DNA of 64,000 nucleotides from Methanomicrobium antiquum. GTDB lineage: Archaea; Halobacteriota; Methanomicrobia; Methanomicrobiales; Methanomicrobiaceae. The stretch is taken from the NCBI RefSeq assembly GCF_029633915.1, contig NZ_CP091092.1, positions 1,922,001-1,986,000 on the forward strand. The letters are read 5' to 3'. Below, in pieces: positions 36,054-43,999 of the stretch. Within the stretch, counting starts at the first letter, position 1. Each line of letters opens with the position of its first letter. A model generated the notes under the pieces. The model saw only the letters and a program-made list of their open reading frames with translations, was not told where the DNA came from and did not search any database. Both the position numbers and the translations under genes were made by a program.

Positions 36054-36893
36054 ATGAATATAAAAAAACTCTCTGAAATATCAAAAAAACCAATACTATA
36101 TGAAAAAGGAAATGCTTTCATGTGGGATGATGAGCATATCTCAAAAATCCTTCTTGAGACACACTTAAATCAGGACACTGATCTTGCAAGCCGAAAGCAA
36201 CCTTCAATTGAAAAAACAGTCAGCTGGATTCTTGAAAAACTTGGAAGAGACAATGCGGACATTCTTGATCTGGGCTGCGGTCCAGGGCTTTACTGTGAAA
36301 TTTTTGCAGAGAAAGGTCATAGTGTAACAGGCGTTGACATCTCAAAGCGTTCAATTGAGTATGCAAAAGAAAAAGCTTCTGATAAAGGTCTTGATATCAC
36401 CTACATAAACAAAAATTACCTTGATATTAGTTTTGATGAAAAATTTGACCTGATTATGATGATATTCTGCGACATTGACGTTTTGATTCCGGATGAAAGA
36501 GACAAACTTCTGGATATTGTCTTTAAGGCATTAAAGCCCGGCGGAATTTTCATATTTGATACAATGAATGAAAAGACAGCTGAAATCATGAAAGACGGTG
36601 AAAAAAGCTGGGAGGTGACAGATGCAGGCTTTTGGAAAAACGAGCCATATCTGGCAATGTCTGAATCATTTTATTTCCCTGAAAATAAGGTCTTTTTAAA
36701 CCAGCATATTATCTATTCAGAGCCGGAAGATTACAGGACATACAGGTTTTGGACGCATTATTATGATTATTCAGATTTAAAGCCGGTATTAGAAAGAGCC
36801 GGATTTAAAGGTATAGCATCTCATAAAAATATCCTGAACCAGGAGGATTTCTATTGCAGTGAGGCAGTTACGTTTTATGTAGGAATTAAGTGA
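36054..36893 (+). CDS. SAM-dependent methyltransferase
   Basis: 279 residues from ATG 36054 (GGAG eight bases upstream; GTG 36048 is an alternative). The class I methyltransferase core shows motif I ILDLGCGPGLYCEIFAEKG, the acidic VTGVDIS, FDLIMMIFCDIDVL and LKPGGIFIFDTMNE. The acceptor substrate is unknown. A short relic matching the end of this gene occurs at 54516-54573. Confidence 0.85.
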   Translation: MNIKKLSEISKKPILYEKGNAFMWDDEHISKILLETHLNQDTDLASRKQPSIEKTVSWILEKLGRDNADILDLGCGPGLYCEIFAEKGHSVTGVDISKRSIEYAKEKASDKGLDITYINKNYLDISFDEKFDLIMMIFCDIDVLIPDERDKLLDIVFKALKPGGIFIFDTMNEKTAEIMKDGEKSWEVTDAGFWKNEPYLAMSESFYFPENKVFLNQHIIYSEPEDYRTYRFWTHYYDYSDLKPVLERAGFKGIASHKNILNQEDFYCSEAVTFYVGIK

Positions 36894-37162
36894 GGAAATT
36901 AGTGAGTTTTATTAACTAATTCCTTTCTTTTTTTTCCTATTTTTAGATTATAAATTACTAATTTCTACAAGCACCCGGAAAAATCAAAAATTCTAATCTG
37001 GATTTGTTTGGCATTCTGATAACAAAATATAATCCTCCCCATTTTCACCTTTTTTCATAGCCTGCAAAGAATCAGGGGATTTGAAGGGAACAGGATTGGT
37101 AATTTCAGTCCCTTCATTTTTAGTTTATACACTATTTTTTCAAGATATTTCTTTTTTTCATG

Positions 37163-37879
37163 TCACCAGATTGTAACTTTTTTCATTGTCAGGAAATCGT
37201 TGTCTCCAATCCTGATTGAACCACTACCTGTCTGATCAATAACTGGTCTTCCAGTGAGACCTATAACACTAAACCCTTCATATCCAAGTTTTGCATAGCA
37301 GACATTTTCCGGAAGCATTATTGACTGTAAGAATCCTGTGGATGTAGACCTGACATTGGTTCCTGAGGGTATTGATACTGAAATCCCTATTCCTCCTGCA
37401 TTAACGCCTGTTCCAACCTGTAGATTCTGGAATGTATAACCCGGTGCCGGCTCAAATGTTACTGTAGTATATCCATTTGATCTGATTTCTAATGGATATA
37501 GAATCGGTTTTTCTCCGTGAATATATGTTTTTACTGTCAAATTACCTCTTTCTGAGCAGTAAGTAGTAATTTCTCCGGTTGCTTCAGGATAAAATAAACC
37601 TCTCTTTTCGTCTGCTTTTTTTGTGTATTCTTCAAGAAGTTTTAATTCGTCTTCTACTAACGGACCGGTAATTCCAAAGGAATTTTCGTTAAATATTATT
37701 GCTCTGTCTCTTAATTCAGGAGGAATTTGATCTTCCGGTTCAGCAGCGATTTCTCTGACTGATTGACTATAAACCTTTGACTGATAATTATATTCGTTAA
37801 CTATTGATGCAAATAACACACATGCAATAATCAACAACATAAGCAGGCAAAAAACCCGTATGCCTTTTTTGATTTTCAT
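37163..37879 (-). CDS. Secreted protein of unknown function sharing the accessory leader
   Basis: 238 residues from ATG 37879 (AGAGGTG upstream; GTG 37888 is an alternative). Its N-terminus MKIKKGIRVFCLLMLLIIACVLF and the DNA before it match the leader cassette of the metalloprotease genes, although the mature part is different. The middle is beta-rich (YTTVTFEPAPGYTFQNLQVG, GIGISVSIPSGTNVRS). No enzyme motif is seen. It is the last gene of the run of protease relic, FxxYP gene and membrane-protein gene. Confidence 0.55.
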   Translation of the reverse strand: MKIKKGIRVFCLLMLLIIACVLFASIVNEYNYQSKVYSQSVREIAAEPEDQIPPELRDRAIIFNENSFGITGPLVEDELKLLEEYTKKADEKRGLFYPEATGEITTYCSERGNLTVKTYIHGEKPILYPLEIRSNGYTTVTFEPAPGYTFQNLQVGTGVNAGGIGISVSIPSGTNVRSTSTGFLQSIMLPENVCYAKLGYEGFSVIGLTGRPVIDQTGSGSIRIGDNDFLTMKKVTIW

Positions 37880-37911
37880 TATTTTCACCTCTTTTCGTTT
37901 TTAACAACCAG

Positions 37912-37924
37912 CATTCAAACTTTA
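37912..37924 (-). promoter_or_regulatory. Leader motif CATTCAAACTTTA (reads TAAAGTTTGAATG on the gene strand)
   Basis: A 13-base motif 33 bases upstream of the start of the secreted protein gene. Matching sites with one variable base lie at about the same distance upstream of both metalloproteases and the 47064-47927 secreted protein, and further upstream of the 45185-45886 gene. It is always followed by GTTAAAACGAAAAGAGG-like sequence in the leader cassettes. Confidence 0.45.
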
Positions 37925-37962
37925 ATTTGTAATAATAATCTCACATTTCATTCATTTTATCA

Positions 37963-38343
37963 CTACATAGTAATGGATAAACAAATTATCATCCAGAGAA
38001 AAGAAAAACCAAATGCAGCAGCCAGATATTTTTTTGTTTCAAAAGAAGCAAAATAGCCGCAAAGACCACCTACTCCAATAAGGCTCAGGAAATAGAGAAC
38101 AACTCCTAAAATCCAGTCTTCCTCCAAAGGACTCAAACCTTTCAGAAGAATACTGACAATCATAAGCACTGGAAGAGGTAATGCTCCCAGAAGAATTGCA
38201 TTTAACTTTTTTTTCGTATACCAGCCATAAAAAACTGCAATCAAAGGGAAAAATGCCAATATGAATATTATAATTGGCATGATTACAACCGGCAGAATCT
38301 GAATAAGATAGATTAAGAAATCTTTCATTCCTTCTGATATCAT
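37963..38343 (-). CDS. Small four-helix membrane protein
   Basis: 126 residues with about four membrane helices (13-35, 50-65, 75-92, 103-122), no recognised family and no catalytic motif. It is 26 bases downstream of an FxxYP gene on the same strand. It is similar in size and layout to the membrane protein at 25233-25619, which also follows an FxxYP/propeptide pair, although I cannot show homology by eye. Confidence 0.5.
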   Translation of the reverse strand: MISEGMKDFLIYLIQILPVVIMPIIIFILAFFPLIAVFYGWYTKKKLNAILLGALPLPVLMIVSILLKGLSPLEEDWILGVVLYFLSLIGVGGLCGYFASFETKKYLAAAFGFSFLWMIICLSITM

Positions 38344-38369
38344 AATTAAATCTATTTTTTATCTTTAAA

Positions 38370-38780
38370 CTATGACTGGCCTATAGGAATCTGGTAATAG
38401 GTGCCGTTCCAGAAAACATATCTGCCAATAAAAATGTTTTCTCCAGTGCTGTTAATTTTTATAACGGGGCCATATAGATTTCTGAAATCCTCTATCTGCT
38501 CATATTCAAATTTTTTAAATTCAACTGAGCCTCCCTGGGGAGTGTTTACAAGTTGATTTAGAACAGGGTATTGCTCAAAATCTGATTCAGTTAAATATAA
38601 AATTACTGCTTTTGTGTCTAAATCTGCTTTCTCAACTGGAAACGCACTGGCAAAATAGCTTAAATCCGGTTCAAATATCGCCGTATAAACTAAAACTGCA
38701 CAGTATGATGTCAGCGACAATACTACCACAGCCAGAATAAACAAAACGACTATTTTTACTGATTTAATTGCATCTTTCAT
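38370..38780 (-). CDS. FxxYP-family membrane-anchored protein, paralog 2
   Basis: 136 residues: membrane helix about 10-35, then an extracytoplasmic domain with LTESDFEQYPVLNQLVNTP, FRNLYGPVIKI and the C-terminal YVFWNGTYYQIPIG, the family framework shared with the genes at 26268, 39017 and 41226. It starts 20 bases after the stop of a metalloprotease C-terminal relic (38801-38971), so it keeps the protease-then-FxxYP order although its protease is lost. Confidence 0.62.
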   Translation of the reverse strand: MKDAIKSVKIVVLFILAVVVLSLTSYCAVLVYTAIFEPDLSYFASAFPVEKADLDTKAVILYLTESDFEQYPVLNQLVNTPQGGSVEFKKFEYEQIEDFRNLYGPVIKINSTGENIFIGRYVFWNGTYYQIPIGQS

Positions 38781-38800
38781 GGTTCTTTAAAAAAATGGAT

Positions 38801-38971
38801 TTAATTATATCTATAGCCCGCAACCGTGCTTTTTGCATCTTTAATAGCCAATGCATTATCATGTGTGGCATCTCCATGGTAATTTGGTGATGAATATTCC
38901 CACAGATTAAAATTGGTTCCATAATAACCACTTTGCATAACGCTATATTTGGGGATTATCTCTATTTCGCA
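38801..38971 (-). pseudogene. C-terminal relic of a third secreted metalloprotease
   Basis: Reading from 38971 to the TAA at 38801-38803 gives EIEIIPKYSVMQSGYYG..., then LWEYSSPNYHGDATHDNALAI, ending VAGYRYN. It aligns with the end of the protease at 39509-40894 (TTVMYSMYLGSG, then WEYSSPSYHGNSDCNNAGAI). Catalytic zinc site, propeptide and signal are absent; an in-frame TGA lies just upstream at 38972-38974 and there is no start codon. It is too short for a usual gene call but clearly recognisable, and it is the remnant partner of the following FxxYP gene. Confidence 0.75.
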
Positions 38972-39016
38972 TCAAATTCCTTCCTTGCAGCAATCTGAAA
39001 GGGAGTCTGATTTCTC

Positions 39017-39421
39017 TTATGGCTGCGCAATCAATATTCCGTAATATCCTCCCTTCCAGTATATTGTCCCGGGGCCAAATTCTTTTTGTATTTCCTCCGC
39101 TTTATCCTGACTTAGACTTATTTGATTAACAAATATCGTTTTTTCGCCGTTGAATTCGTCTTCACCGGTTGGAGTTACATTATAAAAAAGCTCTCTCAAT
39201 TCCGGATATTTGATGAATTTTTCTTCTGATAAACTAATTAATGTCCTGTTTTCAACATCCACCAGATTGCTGTTTATCTCAATTAAGTCCACCTGATATG
39301 AATCAGGAAAGATGAAACCCAAAATCAGGGCAGGTATTACAAGTAATGAATTCGTGTAGATCAAAACCGCAATTATAGCAATAATGATAATTCCAATAAT
39401 AATTTTAGTTCGTTTTTCCAT
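39017..39421 (-). CDS. FxxYP-family membrane-anchored protein, paralog 3
   Basis: 134 residues. The N-terminal hydrophobic region (about 7-40, probably one or two helices) is followed by LSEEKFIKYPELRELFYNV, KEFGPGTIYWKGGYYGILIA, the same framework as the other FxxYP proteins. The gene follows the metalloprotease at 39509-40894 on the same strand with an 87-base gap. Function is unknown; the fixed position after a protease gene is the only clue. Confidence 0.62.
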   Translation of the reverse strand: MEKRTKIIIGIIIIAIIAVLIYTNSLLVIPALILGFIFPDSYQVDLIEINSNLVDVENRTLISLSEEKFIKYPELRELFYNVTPTGEDEFNGEKTIFVNQISLSQDKAEEIQKEFGPGTIYWKGGYYGILIAQP

Positions 39422-39508
39422 TTTACTTCAATCCATTTAATGATGTGAAAAGAATTTGTAGTGAATATGAATTCAAATTACAAATTCTTCATTTAAATTT
39501 ATTCCGTC

Positions 39509-40894
39509 CTAAACAAGACCTGCTATATTTTGCTTGACTGCGTTAATGGCTCCTGCATTATTACAATCTGAATTGCCATGGTAACTTGGTGATGAATATT
39601 CCCAGGTTGTAATGCCACTTCCCAGATACATACTATACATGACAGTGGTCTTGAGACCAGGAGTAAACCATGTATATGCCTGATTAGGAACACCTGTGCC
39701 TTCGTGATTAGCGTCGAAGATATGTCCTATTTCATGGATAATACAATACAATCTCGCATGATATGATCCATCATAAAAGATATCGATGGCATTGGAATCG
39801 GCTACCATCTGTGACCATGCATAACGGCAATAATCATGCCATTCTGGATGTTCGGGGTTATCATAACAGCTATATCCCCATGAAGAGCCTTGTACTCCTG
39901 CATCATTTCCACTTCTATCATTTCCTCCAAGGTATATCGCAATATCTGCATTCTTACCATCAAGGTAATTTGGTGAAAATGTGTCTTTGAATAATCCTAA
40001 GGGGTCAGTAAATTTTCTGCTACTTGATGATAGAGTGTCTTTTTTTGATGAATCATACTTGGCAATATACAGGGACACACCTATATCCGACCTTTGGTAT
40101 TGATATGCTGCCTGAGCCATGTAACTTTGTGCAGCAGATACCCAATTTGATCCAAGACCATAAAATTCATTATCTGTCGCAACTAGAACATATACTGATT
40201 TCCAGCTTTTAGTTGAGTCTGAGGCGATCATCTGATCGCCAGATACTTTTGTGGGAAGATTCATAATCTTTTGTTTGTTCATATCAATCAAAGATTCATC
40301 AGGCTGCTCCATATCTTTTGAGGAATAAACAATATGAAGAGGCATTACAGTTTTCATTGTATATTCCCTGTTCTGAACTGGTTCTATGAATATAATTTCA
40401 TCTTTAAGCTGAATTGATCCATAAATCAGAGATTTGTCCATACTTTCATCAAATGTAAACAATGCTATGGAATCATCCAGTCCTTTTACGTATCCTGAAT
40501 ATGAATCAATTCCATCGTCAATATCTTCAAAATTCATTTTTTCAAGGATCAGATCATATTCTTTGCCATATATTGAAACTTTTAAAGAATTGGTTTTGTC
40601 TGTTTTAACATCTGCTTTGCTGAACTGAACAATATCGTATTTAAGAACAGTAGAAGGAATGTTCAATTTTCCATATTTATTTTCGAGAATGTCCGTACTC
40701 TTACTTTCAGGATCAACTTGTGTTTTTAAATCAGTTGTATTTCCAATAATCTCAAAAATAGCTTCTGAAGAATTCTGTAATAACAAATCTGAATTTTTCT
40801 CTTCCGCAGCACTAACCGCCGGAACAAACATCGCTCCTAATAGTGCCATTACCAATAGCAGGCAAAAAGCCTGCATACTTTTGTTTAATTTCAT
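39509..40894 (-). CDS. Secreted zymogenic metalloprotease (reprolysin/M12B-like metzincin), copy A
   Basis: 461 residues from ATG 40894, with the ribosome site GAGGTG upstream; the frame is open to 40930, but that is leader sequence. A signal peptide (FCLLLVMALLGAMFVPAVSA) precedes a propeptide of about 180 residues with YDIVQF, L-x-VSIYGKEYDLIL, YSGYVKGLDDSIALFTF, like reprolysin prodomains. The catalytic domain has the zinc motif HEIGHIFDANH (about residue 387), with Asp at the usual metzincin Gly position, and a Met-turn-like TTVMYS. It probably cleaves proteins outside the cell; the substrate is unknown. An FxxYP gene follows. Confidence 0.82.
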   Translation of the reverse strand: MKLNKSMQAFCLLLVMALLGAMFVPAVSAAEEKNSDLLLQNSSEAIFEIIGNTTDLKTQVDPESKSTDILENKYGKLNIPSTVLKYDIVQFSKADVKTDKTNSLKVSIYGKEYDLILEKMNFEDIDDGIDSYSGYVKGLDDSIALFTFDESMDKSLIYGSIQLKDEIIFIEPVQNREYTMKTVMPLHIVYSSKDMEQPDESLIDMNKQKIMNLPTKVSGDQMIASDSTKSWKSVYVLVATDNEFYGLGSNWVSAAQSYMAQAAYQYQRSDIGVSLYIAKYDSSKKDTLSSSSRKFTDPLGLFKDTFSPNYLDGKNADIAIYLGGNDRSGNDAGVQGSSWGYSCYDNPEHPEWHDYCRYAWSQMVADSNAIDIFYDGSYHARLYCIIHEIGHIFDANHEGTGVPNQAYTWFTPGLKTTVMYSMYLGSGITTWEYSSPSYHGNSDCNNAGAINAVKQNIAGLV

Positions 40895-40927
40895 TTTTTC
40901 ACCTCTTTTCGTTTTAACAAAAGCAGG

Positions 40928-40940
40928 CATACAAACTTTA
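40928..40940 (-). promoter_or_regulatory. Leader motif CATACAAACTTTA upstream of protease A
   Basis: The same 13-base site as at 37912, 43078 and 47958, here 33 bases upstream of the protease A start, embedded in AGCAGGCATACAAACTTTAG. Farther upstream the sequence diverges from the duplicated cassettes, so conservation is restricted to this proximal leader. Confidence 0.45.
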
Positions 40941-41225
40941 GTCTGCGAGAATGCTTCTAAGATAAAATGCCGGTTGTATCAATCGGTGGATAAATCACAG
41001 GAAAATAAGGGAAAAGGATTGGTTAAGTCAGTCCCTTCTTTTTTCTGAAATTTCACTTGATTCTTTTTTGGGACAAACCTTTAGGGCTGTCCACACTGAT
41101 GGTTTTGTAATGAGGTTATAAGTTTTTTATGTGTCAAAATTCGTCACGTTTAATTTAATCAGATTATGAATAATTTCCTTTTTTGTAATTAGAAAAAAAT
41201 TGAAAATCCTGTATTCTTATCCAAA

Positions 41226-41720
41226 CTAATTTTTAAAGCCATCAATAACGTAATTATGTCCCTTGTATCTGAAAGTGACTCCGTAAAAATTCTCAAAAAA
41301 TATTCTTTCTTCATCACCTGTCAGAGATTTTGTTGTCATATACTTTGGCTCCAGAATTTCTTTGATAAAAGGATAATCCTCAAAAGTTTTATCTGTGACA
41401 TTAATTTCTTCATATCCCTGGCTGACAAGCTCCTCAATAGTGCTGTTTGGCGGATACATCCATACAGTGCTTTCACTTACATTTATCAGCTCCATGTGAT
41501 AACCATGGAATGCCGGAGTAGATTCTGTAGTTTGTATAACAGCTGTCGTTTTTTCAGGATTGGATGTATTGATAATTTCACTTTCAGACTCATTACTGGC
41601 GTTTAAATCAGAAATAAACATAAAAACAGCTGCAATAATTATAACTGCCATAATTATAGCAGGTATTAGTTGATTTTTTTTCAGAATATCAAAAAAAAGT
41701 GAAATAATTTTTTTAGACAT
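41226..41720 (-). CDS. FxxYP-family membrane-anchored protein, divergent paralog 4
   Basis: 164 residues: membrane helix about 16-35, a Ser/Thr/Glu-rich linker (ASNESESEIINTSNPEKTTAV), then a domain with VTDKTFEDYPFIKEILEP, FYGVTFRYKGHNYVIDGF, the family framework in a longer and more divergent form. Its start overlaps the stop of the protease B gene by eight bases, so it is translationally coupled to that protease. This is the strongest direct link in the window between a protease and an FxxYP protein. Confidence 0.65.
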   Translation of the reverse strand: MSKKIISLFFDILKKNQLIPAIIMAVIIIAAVFMFISDLNASNESESEIINTSNPEKTTAVIQTTESTPAFHGYHMELINVSESTVWMYPPNSTIEELVSQGYEEINVTDKTFEDYPFIKEILEPKYMTTKSLTGDEERIFFENFYGVTFRYKGHNYVIDGFKN

Positions 41721-43047
41721 AATAATCTCTTACAACATTTCTGGTATTATATATTCTCAGCGCATTGTTATGGTAATAATCCCCATTGTAATCATTTGAT
41801 GAATATTCATAACTTGTACTTCTTAAAATTGGTGCCCATACAACAGACTGTGTTGTTGAGCCTGAGTTCCACTGGTATGCCCTGTTATAATTTTCCTGAA
41901 TTTGACCTGGCTTTAGGTATTGATGATCAGCATCAAACAGGTGTCCTATTTCGTGCAGAGTTGCAACAGTCCTGTCATGAATATTTGGATCATAAGGAGA
42001 AGGATCATCAGCCATCTGTACCCATGCGTATCTCCTCTTTCCAGCATTACTGTCATCATATCCATAGGTTGCCCCTACGCCCCAATCTGGATTTGTACAG
42101 TCATAGCCACCAAGATATACTGCAATATCTGCAGATTTTGAGTTCAGATAATTTACATCCACATGGCCTCTGAAGGTATCTAATGGATTTTGTACAAGAT
42201 TCTGGGCATCAGCAGCAAGTTCACTTGCTTTAGATGAATCATATGTGGCAATTAGATTTAATTGAATATCAGATCTTCCAAACTGGTTATTGGCCTGAGC
42301 AATTATAAGCTGAGCTTTAGATTGCCAGTCTGGCTCATCATAAATCCATTTGGCATCTGTCATAACAAGTATTCTTACATAAGTAATACTTTTTGTAGCC
42401 TTTTCTTTTTCCTCAATTTTAGCCTCTTCACTTCTAATTTTCAACTCATCATTAGACATTGTGGAATGTGCGAGATAATCTTCAATACCATAAAGGTAAT
42501 TTCCCTCGATTTTGATATCTTTTACCATATATTCAATGTGATACTTATCTCCGGATGGATCTTTTGCAGATAAACTATCAATGCAATATTCTTCTCCATT
42601 TATAATTATACTTGCAAGAAATACAGATTCACTTATAGTAAGAACAATATTACTATTATCAACACCTTTGAGATAACCATTGTATGAATGTGTTTCAGGA
42701 TTCACTCCTTTATCATTAACAAGTAATTCATTCAATATCATTGAATATTGCTTACCTTCAATACAAACTGGTAATTCCCCTTTTTTAAAAATTTCATTTC
42801 TAATTTCAGGAATATCAAATGATACCAGATCATATTTCTCAATAGTATTGTCAATTTTTAAATCTGATTTTATTTGATTAGCATCTATCTGCTTTGTATA
42901 TCCTTCAAAAATAATCAAAGGAGTTGATAAATATTCTTTGTCGTTCTCTTCCGCAGCACTAACCGCCGGAACAAACATCGCTCCTAATAGTGCCATTACC
43001 AATAGCAGGCTCAAAATCAAAACCCGCATGCCTTTTTTCATTTTCAT
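41713..43047 (-). CDS. Secreted zymogenic metalloprotease (metzincin-like), copy B
   Basis: 444 residues from ATG 43047 (GAGGT upstream; the longer frame to 43098 reads through leader DNA). Signal peptide MKKGMRVLILSLLLVMALLG...VSA, then a propeptide with YDLVSFDI, CIEGKQYSMIL, YNGYLKGVDNSNIVLTI, GEEYCIDS and IEDYLAH, then a catalytic domain with TLHEIGHLFDADH (about 365). The position of the Met-turn methionine of copy A is a Ser here (TTQSVVWAP), so this zinc site is atypical. The C-terminus EYSSNDYNGDYYHNNAL matches copy A and the relic at 38801. It is coupled to an FxxYP gene. Confidence 0.8.
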   Translation of the reverse strand: MKMKKGMRVLILSLLLVMALLGAMFVPAVSAAEENDKEYLSTPLIIFEGYTKQIDANQIKSDLKIDNTIEKYDLVSFDIPEIRNEIFKKGELPVCIEGKQYSMILNELLVNDKGVNPETHSYNGYLKGVDNSNIVLTISESVFLASIIINGEEYCIDSLSAKDPSGDKYHIEYMVKDIKIEGNYLYGIEDYLAHSTMSNDELKIRSEEAKIEEKEKATKSITYVRILVMTDAKWIYDEPDWQSKAQLIIAQANNQFGRSDIQLNLIATYDSSKASELAADAQNLVQNPLDTFRGHVDVNYLNSKSADIAVYLGGYDCTNPDWGVGATYGYDDSNAGKRRYAWVQMADDPSPYDPNIHDRTVATLHEIGHLFDADHQYLKPGQIQENYNRAYQWNSGSTTQSVVWAPILRSTSYEYSSNDYNGDYYHNNALRIYNTRNVVRDYYV

Positions 43048-43351
43048 TTTTTTACCTCTTTTCGTTTTAACAGCAGGCATACAAACTTTAGTCTGCAATA
43101 ATGCAGAAGGACCGGAACTGAATGTCCTGCTGGTTTTTTTACCAGTGTAAAATTTTTGTAAAAGAGAAAAAAAGATTAATTTGTGAAATCAGGTATCTCT
43201 CCTTCCCCTCGGAAAATTTCACTGGACTGGTTCTTAAGCAAATTAAAAAAGGGTTTAATCAAAGGATTATGCCTTTGGAATTTTCCCCCCGAACTAATTT
43301 TTGCCTAAGGAGTTATACCTGCTCTGACAGAATCATCGAATAACCAAAACC
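42955..43351. repeat. Leader plus signal-peptide cassette, copy 1 (of protease B)
   Basis: This 397-base block is nearly identical to 47841-48231: I count only a few substitutions and one six-base difference inside the signal peptide. It covers the signal-peptide codons, the ribosome site, the CATACAAACTTTA motif (43078-43090) and about 300 bases further upstream. The two copies drive unrelated mature proteins. Confidence 0.85.
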
Positions 43352-43688
43352 CAACTATACCAGTTGAAAAAAATAAGAATTTTCTTAGTGATATTTGAAT
43401 AGGTCAAATACAATCAGTATTAAGAACCATTTGCATTGAGCCAAACGGAAATATATATAGCCCGCCCTATCTCCGATTAAAAAGAATATAAAGTCATTTA
43501 TTCTTCTCTTACTATGTCCCTGAACTGTTCTCTGAAAAAAAATGGATGATTAAAATAATTTATACTGATCTTTAAGAATTAAACTGACTGAGTTTGATTA
43601 ATTTGGAAAAAGGAGATGTTTTAATGTTTTTTACTGCCTTTGCGCCTTTAGGATTTAAAAGTAATACTCCAGGACCTATTTTCTCGCA
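43352..43688. other. Intergenic region upstream of the protease B leader
   Basis: 337 bases without a gene. A long TATA stretch, AAATATATATAG (43449-43460), is a plausible promoter element. A 25-base repeat with TGAACTGTTC (43507-43531) is shared with 30969 and 53909. The sequence differs from the region beyond the second cassette copy. Confidence 0.4.
43507..43531. repeat. 25-base repeat, copy 2
   Basis: TCTTACTATGTCCCTGAACTG followed by TTCT matches 30969-30993 and 53909-53933 at most positions, including GAAC-N-GTTC arms. It lies upstream of the protease B leader on the minus strand. Confidence 0.45.
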
Positions 43689-43925
43689 TTAAGTCAGATT
43701 TGCTTTCTCAAATTCGAGATTTTCCTTTATTTCATCAGGAAGATTTTCAATGATAAAAGATTCAAGACCTGATTTAATATAGTAATGCCCTGATTTACCT
43801 GATTTTAGCACAGATAGAATTCCGGCATTATCTATTTTTTTAATATGCCATGTCACAGCACTTTTTGAAAGGTTTAGTTCATCCCTAAGATCAGTGTTTC
43901 TTATCCCCGGGTATTTTGTAATCAA
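43689..43925 (-). pseudogene. Truncated winged-helix regulator fragment
   Basis: 78 residues beginning at a TTG, with a single winged helix-turn-helix (GIRNTDLRDELNLSKSAVTWHIKKIDNAGIL, then GHYYIKSG). It resembles the C-terminal of the two winged helices of the membrane-bound regulator at 48797-49579. No ATG is available, an in-frame TAA lies 7 codons upstream of the TTG, and the membrane part and first winged helix are missing. It is probably a 3' remnant, although a small stand-alone regulator cannot be excluded. Confidence 0.55.
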
Positions 43926-43999
43926 TGTAGAATAATAACTATATTTTTACTTTGATGAATTGAGTTAATAAGGAAATATCAATAAAAAAAGATTTTAAC

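Noticed and set aside
37093-41043. GGGAA...TCAGTCCCTTC stretches (37093-37128 and 41008-41043) as riboswitches
   Set aside because: They share a short GGGA/TCCC stem followed by T-rich sequence, but no larger structure; more like terminator-type or duplicated intergenic DNA.
43048-43098. N-terminal extension MQTKVCMPAVKTKRGKK of protease B and of the 47064 protein
   Set aside because: A clear ribosome site (GAGGT) precedes the downstream ATG that begins the signal peptide, so the extension is untranslated leader.
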